This document shows positions 48,334 through 60,706 of a stretch of 64,000 nucleotides of DNA, one piece after another. Each line of letters opens with the position of its first letter. The stretch's first letter is position 1. The DNA comes from Rhodanobacter sp. B04 (GTDB lineage: Bacteria > Pseudomonadota > Gammaproteobacteria > Xanthomonadales > Rhodanobacteraceae), in assembly GCF_002001125.1 (NCBI RefSeq), contig NZ_MUNV01000008.1, positions 62,001 through 126,000 on the forward strand, written 5' to 3'. The position numbers were made by a program, and so were the translations under genes. A model generated the notes under the pieces. The model had not been told where the DNA came from. It did not search any database and saw only the letters and a list, made by a program, of their open reading frames with translations.

Positions 48334-49749
48334 ATGACGACGGCCATCCTGCTGCTTCGCCGCGACCTGCGCCTGGCCGACAACCCGGCGCTTGCAGCTG
48401 CATGCGCCGCACACGAGCAGGTGTTGCCGCTCTACATCCACGCGCCCGACGAGGATGCTGACTGGGTGCCCGGCGCGGCAAGCCGCTGGTGGCTGCACCA
48501 TTCGCTGGCGTCCTTGCAGCGCGGCTTGAAGGCGCGTGGCGGCGAGTTGCATATCCGTCAGGGCGACACGCTCGCCGTGCTGCAGGCTTTGCTGGAGCAG
48601 ACTGGCGCCGGCGCGGTGTACTGGAACCGCCTGTACGAGCCGGCGACGATCAGGCGCGACACGTCGATCAAGGCGGCGCTGCGTGAGCGGGGTGTCGAGG
48701 TGCATAGCAGCCATGCCGCGCTATGGCGCGAGCCGTGGCAGATCGCCACCAGGCAGGGCGAGCCGTATCGGGTGTTCACGCCGTACTGGCGCAATCTGCG
48801 CGCGCAGTTGAGCGTGAGCGCACCGTTGCCGGTGCCATCCTCGCTGCGCTGCGCGAAGGCGACGGGCAGCACCTCATTGGAATCGCTGGCCTTGTTGCCG
48901 AGGATCGGCTGGGATGGCGGCCTGCGCGAAGCCTGGACACCGGGCGAGCAGGGTGCAGAAGAGCTGCTGGAACTGTTCGGCGACGACGCGATCGGCGACT
49001 ACGCGCAGGCGCGCGATCTGCCGGCGCGGCATGGCACCTCGCGGCTGTCGCCGCATCTGCATTTCGGCGAGATCTCGCCGCGGCAGATCCATCATGCGCT
49101 GCATGTGCAGACGCAGCGCGTGGATGCAAGGCGACGGCCGGATATCGAGCCCTACCTGCGCGAGCTGGGCTGGCGCGAGTTTGCGCACCACCTGCTGTAT
49201 CACTTCCCAGGCACGCCGACGGAGAACTTCAACCCGCGCTTCGATGGTTTCCGCTGGGCTGCTGCCGATGAGGCGTTGCTGCAGCGCTGGCAGCACGGCC
49301 GCACCGGCATCCCGCTGGTCGACGCCGGCATGCGCGAGCTGTGGCATACCGGCTGGATGCACAACCGCGTGCGCATGATCGTCGCCAGCTTCCTCACCAA
49401 GAACCTGCGTCAGCACTGGTTGCACGGCGCGCGCTGGTTCTGGGACACGCTGGTCGATGCAGACCTCGCCAACAACACGCTGGGCTGGCAGTGGGTGGCC
49501 GGCTGCGGTGCGGATGCAGCGCCGTATTTCCGTGTGTTCAACCCGGTGACGCAGTCGCTGAAGTTCGATCCGCAGGGCAGCTATCTGCGCCGCTGGTTGC
49601 CGGAACTGGCCGAGGCGCCGACCGCGTTGCTGCATGAACCATGGAAGGATCCGGCGCTGCTGAAGCGCAGCGGTTACCCGACGCCGGTGGTGGATCTCGG
49701 CGCCTCGCGCGCCGAGGCGCTGGCGGCGTATCAGCTCTCGCGTGGCTGA
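48334..49749 (+). CDS. phrB: Deoxyribodipyrimidine photo-lyase
   Basis: A 471-residue CPD photolyase using FAD and an antenna chromophore. The N-terminal antenna domain starts LLRRDLRLADNPAL; the FAD domain shows GTSRLSPHLHFGEISPRQ, LGWREFAHHLLYHFP, NPRFDGFRW, PLVDAGMRELWHTGWMHNR and LANNTLGWQWVAGCGADAAPYFR. All are conserved. Its 3' end overlaps the convergent antiporter gene by 19 bp. Confidence 0.96.
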   Translation: MTTAILLLRRDLRLADNPALAAACAAHEQVLPLYIHAPDEDADWVPGAASRWWLHHSLASLQRGLKARGGELHIRQGDTLAVLQALLEQTGAGAVYWNRLYEPATIRRDTSIKAALRERGVEVHSSHAALWREPWQIATRQGEPYRVFTPYWRNLRAQLSVSAPLPVPSSLRCAKATGSTSLESLALLPRIGWDGGLREAWTPGEQGAEELLELFGDDAIGDYAQARDLPARHGTSRLSPHLHFGEISPRQIHHALHVQTQRVDARRRPDIEPYLRELGWREFAHHLLYHFPGTPTENFNPRFDGFRWAAADEALLQRWQHGRTGIPLVDAGMRELWHTGWMHNRVRMIVASFLTKNLRQHWLHGARWFWDTLVDADLANNTLGWQWVAGCGADAAPYFRVFNPVTQSLKFDPQGSYLRRWLPELAEAPTALLHEPWKDPALLKRSGYPTPVVDLGASRAEALAAYQLSRG

Positions 49750-50933
49750 TCGACGACTTCGGCGCTGCCGGTACGCTTCAGCAGCCATGCCAGCACCGGC
49801 GGCGTCACCATCGCGGTGAGCAGCGACATCGCCACGATGATCGCGTAGATGCGGTTGTTGAAGACGCCGGCCGCGAGGCCGAGGCTGGCGATCACCACGC
49901 CGACTTCGCCGCGCGGCACCATGCCGAAACCGATGATCGTGGCGCTGCGCTTGCCCAGCGACAGCGAACCGAGCCAGCCGCCGGCGAGTTTGGAAATGAT
50001 CGCGATCGCGGTGACCGCCGCGAGCATCAGCAAAGCGTCCGCGCTGGCCAGCTCATGCAGGTCGATCTTGCTGCCGGTGATCACGAAGAAGAACGGCGTG
50101 AGCAGCGCGAGCAATGGCATGGTCTGCTTCTCCAGCGTGTGCTGCTGACGCGTTTCCGAGGCGATCATGCCGGCCAGGAAAGCGCCGATGATCGCCGCCA
50201 GCCCGAACTGGGTGGACAGATAGGCCAGCCCGAGGCACAGCGCCAACACGATCATCAGCGGCGAATGCGGATCCATCGGTTTTTCCAGCCAGCTGGAGTT
50301 CCAGCGCATCACTCGCGCACCGCCCAGGCCGACGACGGCAATGAAGCCGACCGCGCCCGCCAGCACCATCAGCAGGTGCGAGAGATTGAAACCGCCGCCA
50401 CCCTGCATCGACACCACCACGCCAAGCAGCAGCATCGCCAGGATGTCGTCGATCACCGCCGCGCCGAGGATCACCTTGCTCTCGACGCGTTGCAGCACGT
50501 GCAACTCCTGCAGGACACGCGCCGTGATGCCGGCCGAGGTGGCGACGAAGGCGGCTGCCACGAACAACGACTTGTCCCAGTCGAAGCCGTTGCCATGCGC
50601 CCACACGCTACCCATGCCGAACGGCACCAGCACGCCGAGCACGCCTACCAGAAAGGCCACCTTGCCGACTTTCTTCAGATCCTCCAGCCGGGTTTCCAGG
50701 CCGACCGAGAACAGCAGCAGCACCACGCCGATCTCGGCCAGCACATCCAGCGGCGTGCCGGTGGCGGTTTGCTCGGGAGTGATCCAGCCGAGCAGCGACG
50801 GACCGATCACGCAACCGGCGGCGATCTGGCCCACCACGCCGGGCAGCTTCAGCCGTTGCGCAATCTCGCCGCCGATCTGGGCGGCGACGAACACGATGAA
50901 CAGGGTGAACAGGATGTCGCTGGCGTGGTGCAT
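49731..50933 (-). CDS. CPA2-family cation:proton antiporter
   Basis: A 400-residue protein with about 12 hydrophobic helices, limited to the Na+/H+ exchanger domain without a TrkA-N tail. KLPGVVGQIAAGCVIGPSLLG, the discontinuous helix SVGLETRLEDLKKVGK, FVATSAGITARVLQEL and AIIGAFLAGMIAS are KefB/YbaL-like. It ends in the tail of phrB. Confidence 0.92.
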   Translation of the reverse strand: MHHASDILFTLFIVFVAAQIGGEIAQRLKLPGVVGQIAAGCVIGPSLLGWITPEQTATGTPLDVLAEIGVVLLLFSVGLETRLEDLKKVGKVAFLVGVLGVLVPFGMGSVWAHGNGFDWDKSLFVAAAFVATSAGITARVLQELHVLQRVESKVILGAAVIDDILAMLLLGVVVSMQGGGGFNLSHLLMVLAGAVGFIAVVGLGGARVMRWNSSWLEKPMDPHSPLMIVLALCLGLAYLSTQFGLAAIIGAFLAGMIASETRQQHTLEKQTMPLLALLTPFFFVITGSKIDLHELASADALLMLAAVTAIAIISKLAGGWLGSLSLGKRSATIIGFGMVPRGEVGVVIASLGLAAGVFNNRIYAIIVAMSLLTAMVTPPVLAWLLKRTGSAEVVDQPRES

Positions 50934-51011
50934 GCGGCGAACTCAAGCTGTCGGCAGAGCCAGCATCCTACATGTGTGCAGATCATGTCGCGACCACGCG
51001 CAGGGGCCTGC

Positions 51012-52487
51012 CTACTCGGTCGCGGCAGCGCCTGGCAGCGGGCGATCGTGCCGCAACCGGCTGAACACCCGGCTGGCCGCGGCGGTGACTGCCGCCAGCA
51101 GCAATACCGTCCAGCGGAACGCCACGACGTAGTCATCATGGGCATGGCCCTGCAGCAGCGCTTCCATCAACAGCGTGGACAGCGCGATACCGAAACTCAT
51201 CGCCAGGTATTGCACCGTCGAGGCCATCGACGAGGCCATCGAGGCGTGCTTGATGTCCAGGTCGTTGTAGATCAGCGTGTTCATCGCGGTGTACTGCAGC
51301 CCCGAGAAACTGCCGTACAAGAAGGTGAGCAGGGTGATCAGCCAGACCGGCGAGGTCGGGCCGAGCAGGGCGAAAGCGGCCAGCAGCACCGCCACCATCA
51401 GCGTGTTGCCGAGCAGCAGGCGGCGGTAGCCGAAGTGGACCAGGGCCCGGTTGATCACCCACTTGGCGCTGATCGAACCCAGTGCCTGCGGCACCATCAT
51501 CAGGCCGGCCATCATCGGCGACCAGCCGCAACCCACCTGCAGGAACAGCACCAGCAACAGGAACATGCCGGAGATGCCGAGCCGGGTGAACAGGCCGCCG
51601 GCCAGCGCCACCCATACGCTGCGCACGCGCAGCAGGCCGAGGTCCGCCACCGGATGCGCGGTGCGGCGGCTGTGCCATACGTACACGGTGCCGAGCAGCA
51701 GCGCGAGCGCACTGCACAGTCCGATGTGCGCCCACGGTAGCGGCTTGCTGCCGGCCAGTTCCGATGCGGTGAGCAGCAAGGCCGAGGCGGCGGCAAACAG
51801 CAGGAAGCCGAACAGGTCGAAGCGGTTTGCATGTTCCAGCCGGTAGTCGGGCATGTCGCGCCGGTTCATCCACACGCCGGCGATCGCCACCGGCACATTG
51901 ATCAGGAAGATCAGCCGCCATGAGGTGAATTCGACCAGCGCGCCGCCGAGCAACGGCCCGAGCACCGAGCCGAGCAGGCCGAACGTGGCCACCGTGCTCA
52001 TCGCACGCACGAACTCGCGCTTGGCGATGCTGCGCACCAGCACGTAACGGCCTACCGGCATCAGCGAGGCGCCACCGACACCTTGCAGCACACGCGCCGC
52101 AACCAGCTCGGGCAGTGTCTGCGCGATGCCGCACAGCAGTGAGCCGAGGCCGAACACCACGATCGCGGCGCCGAATACCCTGCGCGTGCCCAGGCGATCG
52201 CACAGCCACGGGCTGGCGGGAATCAGGATCGCCAGGGTCAGCACGTAACTGGTCAGCGCCGTGCGCATGCCCAGCGGCGTGACATGCAAGGCATCGGCCA
52301 TCGCCGGTACCGCGGTGTTGACCACGGTCGAATCCAGCGACTGCATGAAGAACGCGGCGGCTACCAGCCACAGCAGACCGCGGAAGCGTTCGCGCGTGGA
52401 AACCTCGGACAGGGCTGCTGAAACCGTCGCTGGCATGGAGGCAGCGGAGGCGGCAGCGTGGGGATCTGCGGCAGCTTGGGGAGGCAT
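51012..52487 (-). CDS. MFS drug transporter, DHA2 (14-helix) group
   Basis: A 491-residue protein with 14 predicted helices. Motif C-like LATGL... is replaced by LTLAILIPASPWLCDRLGTRRVFG (motif A) and LQGVGGASLMPVGRYVLVRS; FMQSLDSTVVNTAVPAMADAL is the DHA2 helix 1 signature. It is divergent from rnk. Confidence 0.9.
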   Translation of the reverse strand: MPPQAAADPHAAASAASMPATVSAALSEVSTRERFRGLLWLVAAAFFMQSLDSTVVNTAVPAMADALHVTPLGMRTALTSYVLTLAILIPASPWLCDRLGTRRVFGAAIVVFGLGSLLCGIAQTLPELVAARVLQGVGGASLMPVGRYVLVRSIAKREFVRAMSTVATFGLLGSVLGPLLGGALVEFTSWRLIFLINVPVAIAGVWMNRRDMPDYRLEHANRFDLFGFLLFAAASALLLTASELAGSKPLPWAHIGLCSALALLLGTVYVWHSRRTAHPVADLGLLRVRSVWVALAGGLFTRLGISGMFLLLVLFLQVGCGWSPMMAGLMMVPQALGSISAKWVINRALVHFGYRRLLLGNTLMVAVLLAAFALLGPTSPVWLITLLTFLYGSFSGLQYTAMNTLIYNDLDIKHASMASSMASTVQYLAMSFGIALSTLLMEALLQGHAHDDYVVAFRWTVLLLAAVTAAASRVFSRLRHDRPLPGAAATE

Positions 52488-52560
52488 CGGCGCAGATGAT
52501 ACTTGCTATGACAGCTTGCTTTTCGTGAGTGGCGTCTGCAGAGTTAAGCCGGTTTCATCT

Positions 52561-52639
52561 GCCGTCACGCCCAGCGGGCCATGACGGCGCCATAACGACC
52601 ATGCGCGCCGAGGCGGTTTCGTCTCGGCGCGTGTTTTTT
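52561..52639 (+). promoter_or_regulatory. rnk leader with two hairpins, the second an intrinsic terminator
   Basis: Hairpin 1: GCCGTCA (52561-52567) pairs with TGACGGC (52582-52588). Hairpin 2: CGCGCCGAG (52604-52612) pairs with CTCGGCGCG (52623-52631), followed by TGTTTTTT. No gene reads rightwards into this terminator, since the upstream MFS gene is divergent, so it stands inside the rnk 5' leader, 33 bp before the rnk ATG. That is the layout of transcription attenuation. Confidence 0.65.
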
Positions 52640-52672
52640 GCGCGGCAGGAGCCGCCCGCAGGAGGAGTCACC

Positions 52673-53083
52673 ATGAGCAGCAAGCCACCGATCACCGTGT
52701 CCCGCATCGATCTCGAGCGCATCGAGGCGCTGCTGGAGCGCCTGCCAGCCGCCGAGTCCGCGCATTTCGACGCATTGCGCGCGGAGCTCGATCGTGCCGA
52801 GGTGGTCGAGCCGACGGCGATGCCGGAACACATCGTGACGATGAACTCCACAGTCAGCTTCGAGGATGAAAGCAACGGCGAGAAGCTCACCTTGACGCTG
52901 GTCTATCCTGCCGCTGCCGGAGCGCCAGGCACGGTATCGATCCTGGCGCCGGTAGGCAGCGCACTGCTCGGTTTGTCGCGCGACCAGCAGATCGATTGGC
53001 CGACCCCGGACGGCCGTCATCGCCGCCTGCGCGTGCTGGAGATCGGCTATCAGCCGGAAGCGGCGGGGCATTACCACCGCTGA
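52673..53083 (+). CDS. rnk: Nucleoside diphosphate kinase regulator Rnk
   Basis: A 136-residue GreA/Rnk-family protein: an N-terminal helical region (RIDLERIEALLERLP) and a C-terminal FKBP-like domain (STVSFEDESNGEKLTLTLVYP, ILAPVGSALLGLSRDQQIDWP). It binds RNA polymerase in the secondary channel in known cases. AGGAGGAG lies six bases before ATG 52673; the frame continues upstream through the terminator hairpin but without homology. Confidence 0.93.
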   Translation: MSSKPPITVSRIDLERIEALLERLPAAESAHFDALRAELDRAEVVEPTAMPEHIVTMNSTVSFEDESNGEKLTLTLVYPAAAGAPGTVSILAPVGSALLGLSRDQQIDWPTPDGRHRRLRVLEIGYQPEAAGHYHR

Positions 53084-53102
53084 ACCAGGCCGCGGCCGGG
53101 AT

Positions 53103-53735
53103 TCAGGGCTTGAAGTGATGCACGAAGCCAACCTGAAAACCGCCCGGCAGCCAGCCGAGGATCAGCGGCGACTGCCGATGCGCGGCCCACAGGCCCACGC
53201 CAGTGCCCAGCGCCGCACCGACCAGCACGTCGCTCTGCCAGTGACCGCGGGTCTTCATTCGCGCCACGGCGTCGTAGGCTGGCAATAAAGCCAGGGCGTA
53301 GACCGCAGGATGATCGTCGCCGTAGGCGGCCATGAAGGGCGTCACGGCAGCGGCAATCGCGGTGACCTCACCGCTGGGAAAGCTCTGGGCGTGGGTGCCC
53401 TTGAAGAACTCGTTAGGATTGCTGGTCTGCGAAGGGCGTTCGCGCTGGAAGGTGTATTTCATCGCCTGCGCGCCGATGCTGCTGATCACCATCGCGTCGA
53501 CCGCGCGCCACATCGTGTCGCCGAACTTGTCCTCATCGCCGAACGCCAACGCGCCGCCGCCCACGGTGAGGATGGTGCCGTACATCAGCACGTTCTGGTC
53601 GCTGCGCTTCCAGATGCCGCTGTTGTCGTAATGCAGGCGGTGGTCGATGCCGAGCGGGCCACCGCCAGCCAGGGCAGTGCCGGAGGCGACCACGGCAACC
53701 AAGGCCAGCAAATACCGCGGAACACGCATGATCAT
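53103..53735 (-). CDS. PAP2-superfamily exported protein with PSGE variant
   Basis: A 210-residue protein, ATG 53735 with GGAGGG five bases upstream and a signal peptide (LLALVAVVASGTALAGGG). PAP2 motif 1 is KYTFQRERPSQ and motif 3 is RMKTRGHWQSDVLVG with its catalytic His, but motif 2 reads SFPSGEVTAIAAAV: the usual PSGH His is Glu. The fold is surely PAP2; phosphatase activity is uncertain, although I recall PSGE in other proteobacterial members. Confidence 0.87.
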   Translation of the reverse strand: MIMRVPRYLLALVAVVASGTALAGGGPLGIDHRLHYDNSGIWKRSDQNVLMYGTILTVGGGALAFGDEDKFGDTMWRAVDAMVISSIGAQAMKYTFQRERPSQTSNPNEFFKGTHAQSFPSGEVTAIAAAVTPFMAAYGDDHPAVYALALLPAYDAVARMKTRGHWQSDVLVGAALGTGVGLWAAHRQSPLILGWLPGGFQVGFVHHFKP

Positions 53736-53754
53736 GTTGCCCTCCTCGACGTGA

Positions 53755-57224
<3,470 letters not shown>

Positions 57225-57231
57225 GTGGCGC

Positions 57232-57630
57232 ATGAGCAAACCGCTGCTGGGCGCCATCCACCATGTAGCGCTGATCTGTTCGGACTATCCGCGTTCGCGT
57301 GCGTTCTACAGCGAGACGCTGGGATTGCCGATCGTGCACGAAGTCTATCGCGAGGCGCGCGATTCCTGGAAATGCGATCTGCTGGTCAGTCCCGGCGTGC
57401 AGCTGGAGCTGTTTTCCTTTCCCGGGCCACCGCCACGGCCATCGCGACCGGAGGCGCAGGGCCTGCGTCACCTGGCTTTTGCCGTGTCCGACGTGGACGC
57501 GACGGTCGGCGTCCTGGGCGGGCGTGGGGTGAATTGCGAGCCGGTGCGGGTCGACGAATACACCGGTCGGCGCTTCACCTTTTTCGCCGATCCCGATGGC
57601 CTGCCGATCGAGCTTTACGAGGCAGGTTGA
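57232..57630 (+). CDS. VOC-family (glyoxalase-like) protein
   Basis: A 132-residue protein of the VOC fold resembling the YaeR/SMU1112c group. IHHVALICSDYPRSRAFYSETLGL holds the first metal His and LRHLAFAVSDVD the second; VQLELFSFP and LPIELYEAG supply the two Glu. It follows epmA by 7 bp and is probably cotranscribed. Substrate unknown. Confidence 0.9.
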   Translation: MSKPLLGAIHHVALICSDYPRSRAFYSETLGLPIVHEVYREARDSWKCDLLVSPGVQLELFSFPGPPPRPSRPEAQGLRHLAFAVSDVDATVGVLGGRGVNCEPVRVDEYTGRRFTFFADPDGLPIELYEAG

Positions 57631-57641
57631 GCGGCCCAGAA

Positions 57642-57663
57642 CCCCACCCGTTGCCGGGCGGGG
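57642..57663. terminator. GC hairpin between VOC gene and aqpZ
   Basis: CCCCACCCG-TTGC-CGGGCGGGG, eight of nine pairs, in the 42-bp gap between two convergent genes. No T-run; possible bidirectional terminator. Confidence 0.35.
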
Positions 57664-57672
57664 CGGCTCGCA

Positions 57673-58377
57673 TCAGGCGTCGCGGCTTTCCAGCAAAAAG
57701 CGGTAGATCAGACCGCCGACGATGCCGCCGAGCAGCGGCACCAGCCAGAAGAACCACAGCTGTTCGACGGCCCAACCGCCCTGGAACAACGCCACGCCGG
57801 TCGAGCGGGCCGGGTTCACCGAGGTGTTGGTGACCGGGATGCTGATCAGGTGGATCAGGGTCAGGGTGAGGCCGATCGCGATGCCGGCGAAGCCGGCCGG
57901 GGCGCGCTTGTCGGTGGCGCCGTGGATCACGATCAGGAAGAACGCGGTCATCACCAGTTCGCACACCATGGCCGCGCACATCGAATAGCCGCCCGGCGAA
58001 TGCGCGCCGTAGCCGTTCGAGGCGAAGCCGCTGGCACTGGCGTCGAAGCCGGCCTTGCCGCTGGCGATCACGTACAGCACGGCCGCTGCGGCAATGGCGG
58101 CGATCACCTGCGCGACGACGTACGGAACCACGTCTTTCGCCGGGAAGCGGCCGCCGGCGCAGAGCCCCACGGTCACCGCCGGATTGAAATGGCCGCCGGA
58201 GATAGGCCCGACCGCGTACACCATGGTCAGCACGGTGAGGCCGAAGGCGAATGCGACGCCCGCGAAACCGATGCCCAGTCCGGGAAAGCCTGCAGCCAGT
58301 ACCGCGCTGCCACAGCCGCCGATCACCAGCCAGAACGTGCCGAAGAATTCGGCAGCCAAACGCTTGCTCATGCTCAT
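57673..58377 (-). CDS. aqpZ: Aquaporin Z
   Basis: A 234-residue water channel with six helices, starting at ATG 58377 (AAGGAG seven bases upstream). Both NPA half-helix motifs are present: [17 protein letters not shown] and [15 protein letters not shown], with the ar/R selectivity Arg after the second (NPARS). It is divergent from the MHS-type transporter. Confidence 0.94.
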   Translation of the reverse strand: MSMSKRLAAEFFGTFWLVIGGCGSAVLAAGFPGLGIGFAGVAFAFGLTVLTMVYAVGPISGGHFNPAVTVGLCAGGRFPAKDVVPYVVAQVIAAIAAAAVLYVIASGKAGFDASASGFASNGYGAHSPGGYSMCAAMVCELVMTAFFLIVIHGATDKRAPAGFAGIAIGLTLTLIHLISIPVTNTSVNPARSTGVALFQGGWAVEQLWFFWLVPLLGGIVGGLIYRFLLESRDA

Positions 58378-58633
58378 CAGGAAACTCCTTGTCGGTTGAA
58401 TGCAGGCGCGCGTGCGCACCACGAGCGCTATTCGTCACAACATGCGAAGACGTTTTCCCCAGAACCCCAAGTCCACAAGCGTACGGACTGCAGCAACGCA
58501 TGTTGCGTGGACGCGCGCTGCCGCCCGCGGACTTCATTCACCCGCGATCCATGCCGGTCGCGCGCAGCATAAGCGATGCGGAGGGCGGGCACGAGCGATG
58601 CCTTGCCCCCTTCCAATCACGTGGCGATACGTT

Positions 58634-60010
58634 ATGTTGCGCAAACCTTTACCTGAGCGTCCCGTGGAACCACCGATGCCTGATGCCGCGATTTCGCCTC
58701 TTTCGAATGCCTCGGCATCCTCGCGCGCACTCGGTCGACGCGATCTGCGCACATTGGGCCTGTCGGCCCTCGGTGGCGCGCTGGAGTTCTACGATTTCGT
58801 GGTGTTCGTGTTCTTCGCGATCCCGCTGAGCCACCTGTTCTTTCCGAAGGACACGGCCTCCTGGCTGGCCCAGTTGCAGGTGTATGGCATCTTCGCGGCC
58901 GGCTACCTGGCGCGACCGCTCGGCGGCATCGTGATGGCGCATTACGGCGACAAGCTGGGGCGCAAGAAGATGTTCACGCTCAGCGTGTTCCTGATGGCGG
59001 TGCCGACGTTGGGCATCGGCCTGCTGCCCGTATATGTGCAGATCGGCATGCTGGCGCCGCTGCTGTTGCTGCTGTTGCGCGTGGTGCAGGGCATCGCCGT
59101 GGGCGGTGAAGTGCCGGGTGCCTGGGTGTTCGTGGCCGAGCATGTGCCGGCGCAACGGATCGGGTTTGCCTGTGCCAGCCTTACCTCGGGACTTACCGTC
59201 GGCATCCTGATCGGCTCGCTGGTGGCGGCGACGATCAATCACCGGATGACGCCGGCCGAAGTGCTCGACTGGGGCTGGCGGCTGCCGTTCCTGGTCGGTG
59301 GCGTGTTCGGTTTCTTTGCGGTATGGCTGCGCCGGTGGCTCAGCGAGACGCCGGTGTTCGAGGCGATGCATGCGCGCCGCGAACTGGCGTTGGGACTGCC
59401 ATTGCGGCAGGTGTTTGAACGGCATCTGCCCAGCGTGCTGCTGTCGATGCTGGTGACCTGGATGCTCACCGCCGCGATCGTGGTGATGATCCTGATGACC
59501 CCGTCGCTGGTGCAGTCGGTGTTCCATGTCGAGCCCGAGCGCGCCTTTCTCGGCAACAACGTGGCCTCGTTCGCGCTGGCGCTGGGCTGCCTGTGTTATG
59601 GCTGGCTGGCCGATCGCATCGGTTACCCGCGCGCACTGCTGCTCGGGGCAGCCGGCTTGCTGGTTTCTAGCTATGCGCTGTACCTGGATTTGCAGGTCGG
59701 TGGCGCACATTTCGTCGCGCTGTATGCGCTGGCCGGTTTCAGCGTCGGCGTGGTCGGCGTGGTGCCGGCACTGATGGTGGTGGCGTTTCCGCCGGCAGTG
59801 CGTTTCTCTGGCCTGTCGTTTTCCTACAACATCGCCTATGCGCTGTTCGGCGGTCTCACGCCGCCGCTGATCGGGTTGCTGGTGCAGCGGTTCGGCGTGC
59901 TGGCACCGGCGCACTATGTGGCGTTTACCGCCGTGATCGGGATCGCCGTTGCGGCCTGGTCGATGGCCACGCGCCGAGCCGGGCATGACGTGGCGCGGGC
60001 CGGCGGTTAG
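58634..60010 (+). CDS. MFS transporter, metabolite:H+ symporter (MHS) group
   Basis: About 458 residues with 12 helices. GGALEFYDFVVFVFFAIPLSHLFFP (in two pieces), the motif GDKLGRKKMF after helix 2 and GEVPGAWVFVAEHVP are typical of MHS transporters such as ProP, KgtP and ShiA, which import organic acids or osmolytes. Start is ATG 58634 or 58676; neither has a good ribosome site. Convergent with the DUF2461 gene (4-bp overlap). Confidence 0.88.
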   Translation: MLRKPLPERPVEPPMPDAAISPLSNASASSRALGRRDLRTLGLSALGGALEFYDFVVFVFFAIPLSHLFFPKDTASWLAQLQVYGIFAAGYLARPLGGIVMAHYGDKLGRKKMFTLSVFLMAVPTLGIGLLPVYVQIGMLAPLLLLLLRVVQGIAVGGEVPGAWVFVAEHVPAQRIGFACASLTSGLTVGILIGSLVAATINHRMTPAEVLDWGWRLPFLVGGVFGFFAVWLRRWLSETPVFEAMHARRELALGLPLRQVFERHLPSVLLSMLVTWMLTAAIVVMILMTPSLVQSVFHVEPERAFLGNNVASFALALGCLCYGWLADRIGYPRALLLGAAGLLVSSYALYLDLQVGGAHFVALYALAGFSVGVVGVVPALMVVAFPPAVRFSGLSFSYNIAYALFGGLTPPLIGLLVQRFGVLAPAHYVAFTAVIGIAVAAWSMATRRAGHDVARAGG

Positions 60011-60693
60011 AACTCCAGTTCCTGTGCCGCGCACAGATAGTCGATCAGTGGCGATATGCGCTTGAACGTTGCCACGGTCCACGGCAGCAGTTCACCCGAG
60101 CAGGCGAGCGCCTCGTCGAAGTTCTCGCCCACCGCGAAATCCTTGCGCTTCAGATCCTCGATCAGCTCGTGCTCCGGATCGAAGCCGCGTGGCGGCCGGC
60201 TCAGCGACTCGCCCCAGAACGTGAAGTGCTCGCGGAACGGCTTGCTCCGGGTGGCGCGTTTCCATGCGGCAGGGTTGTCGGCGATGAACGCGCGGATGCG
60301 CTTCAGCGCATCGGGTTCCGGGTGCCACATGCCGCCGCCGGCGAAACAGTCGCCGGGCTGGATGTGCATGTAGAACGACGGCGCCGGGATCTCGTGGCGG
60401 CGTTCGTGGAAAAAGCGCGAACCCTGCCACGGCTTGTACGGCAGCTTGTTGTTGGAAAAGCGCGTGTCGCGAAAGATGCGGAACAGCGAGCCGCCGTTCT
60501 TGCGCGCATCGGCGCGGTAGTGCGGGCTGATCTTCGCCAGCGGTGCCTGCAGGTCGGTGATCAGCTGCAGGAACGGTTCGCGCACGTGGCGCTCGTAATC
60601 GTCCTTGTGCGCGGCAAACCAGTCGCGGCTGTTGTTCTTGTCGAGGGCGCGCAGGAAGCGGAAGGTGGCGGGGGTGAAATAGGTTTGCGGCAT
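60007..60693 (-). CDS. DUF2461 domain protein
   Basis: A 228-residue soluble protein starting MPQTYFTPATFRFLRALDKNNSRDWF, then RIFRDTRFSNNKLPYKPW, FYMHIQPGDCFAGGGMWHPEPDAL, all hallmarks of DUF2461 (TIGR02453). Function unknown. It follows sbcB by 13 bp on the same strand and may be cotranscribed with it. Confidence 0.92.
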   Translation of the reverse strand: MPQTYFTPATFRFLRALDKNNSRDWFAAHKDDYERHVREPFLQLITDLQAPLAKISPHYRADARKNGGSLFRIFRDTRFSNNKLPYKPWQGSRFFHERRHEIPAPSFYMHIQPGDCFAGGGMWHPEPDALKRIRAFIADNPAAWKRATRSKPFREHFTFWGESLSRPPRGFDPEHELIEDLKRKDFAVGENFDEALACSGELLPWTVATFKRISPLIDYLCAAQELEF

Positions 60694-60706
60694 GGTTGTC
60701 GTTGAC

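Noticed and set aside
49641-51740. 699-codon frame antisense to the antiporter and MFS genes
   Set aside because: His/Gln-rich composition typical of antisense frames over membrane protein genes.
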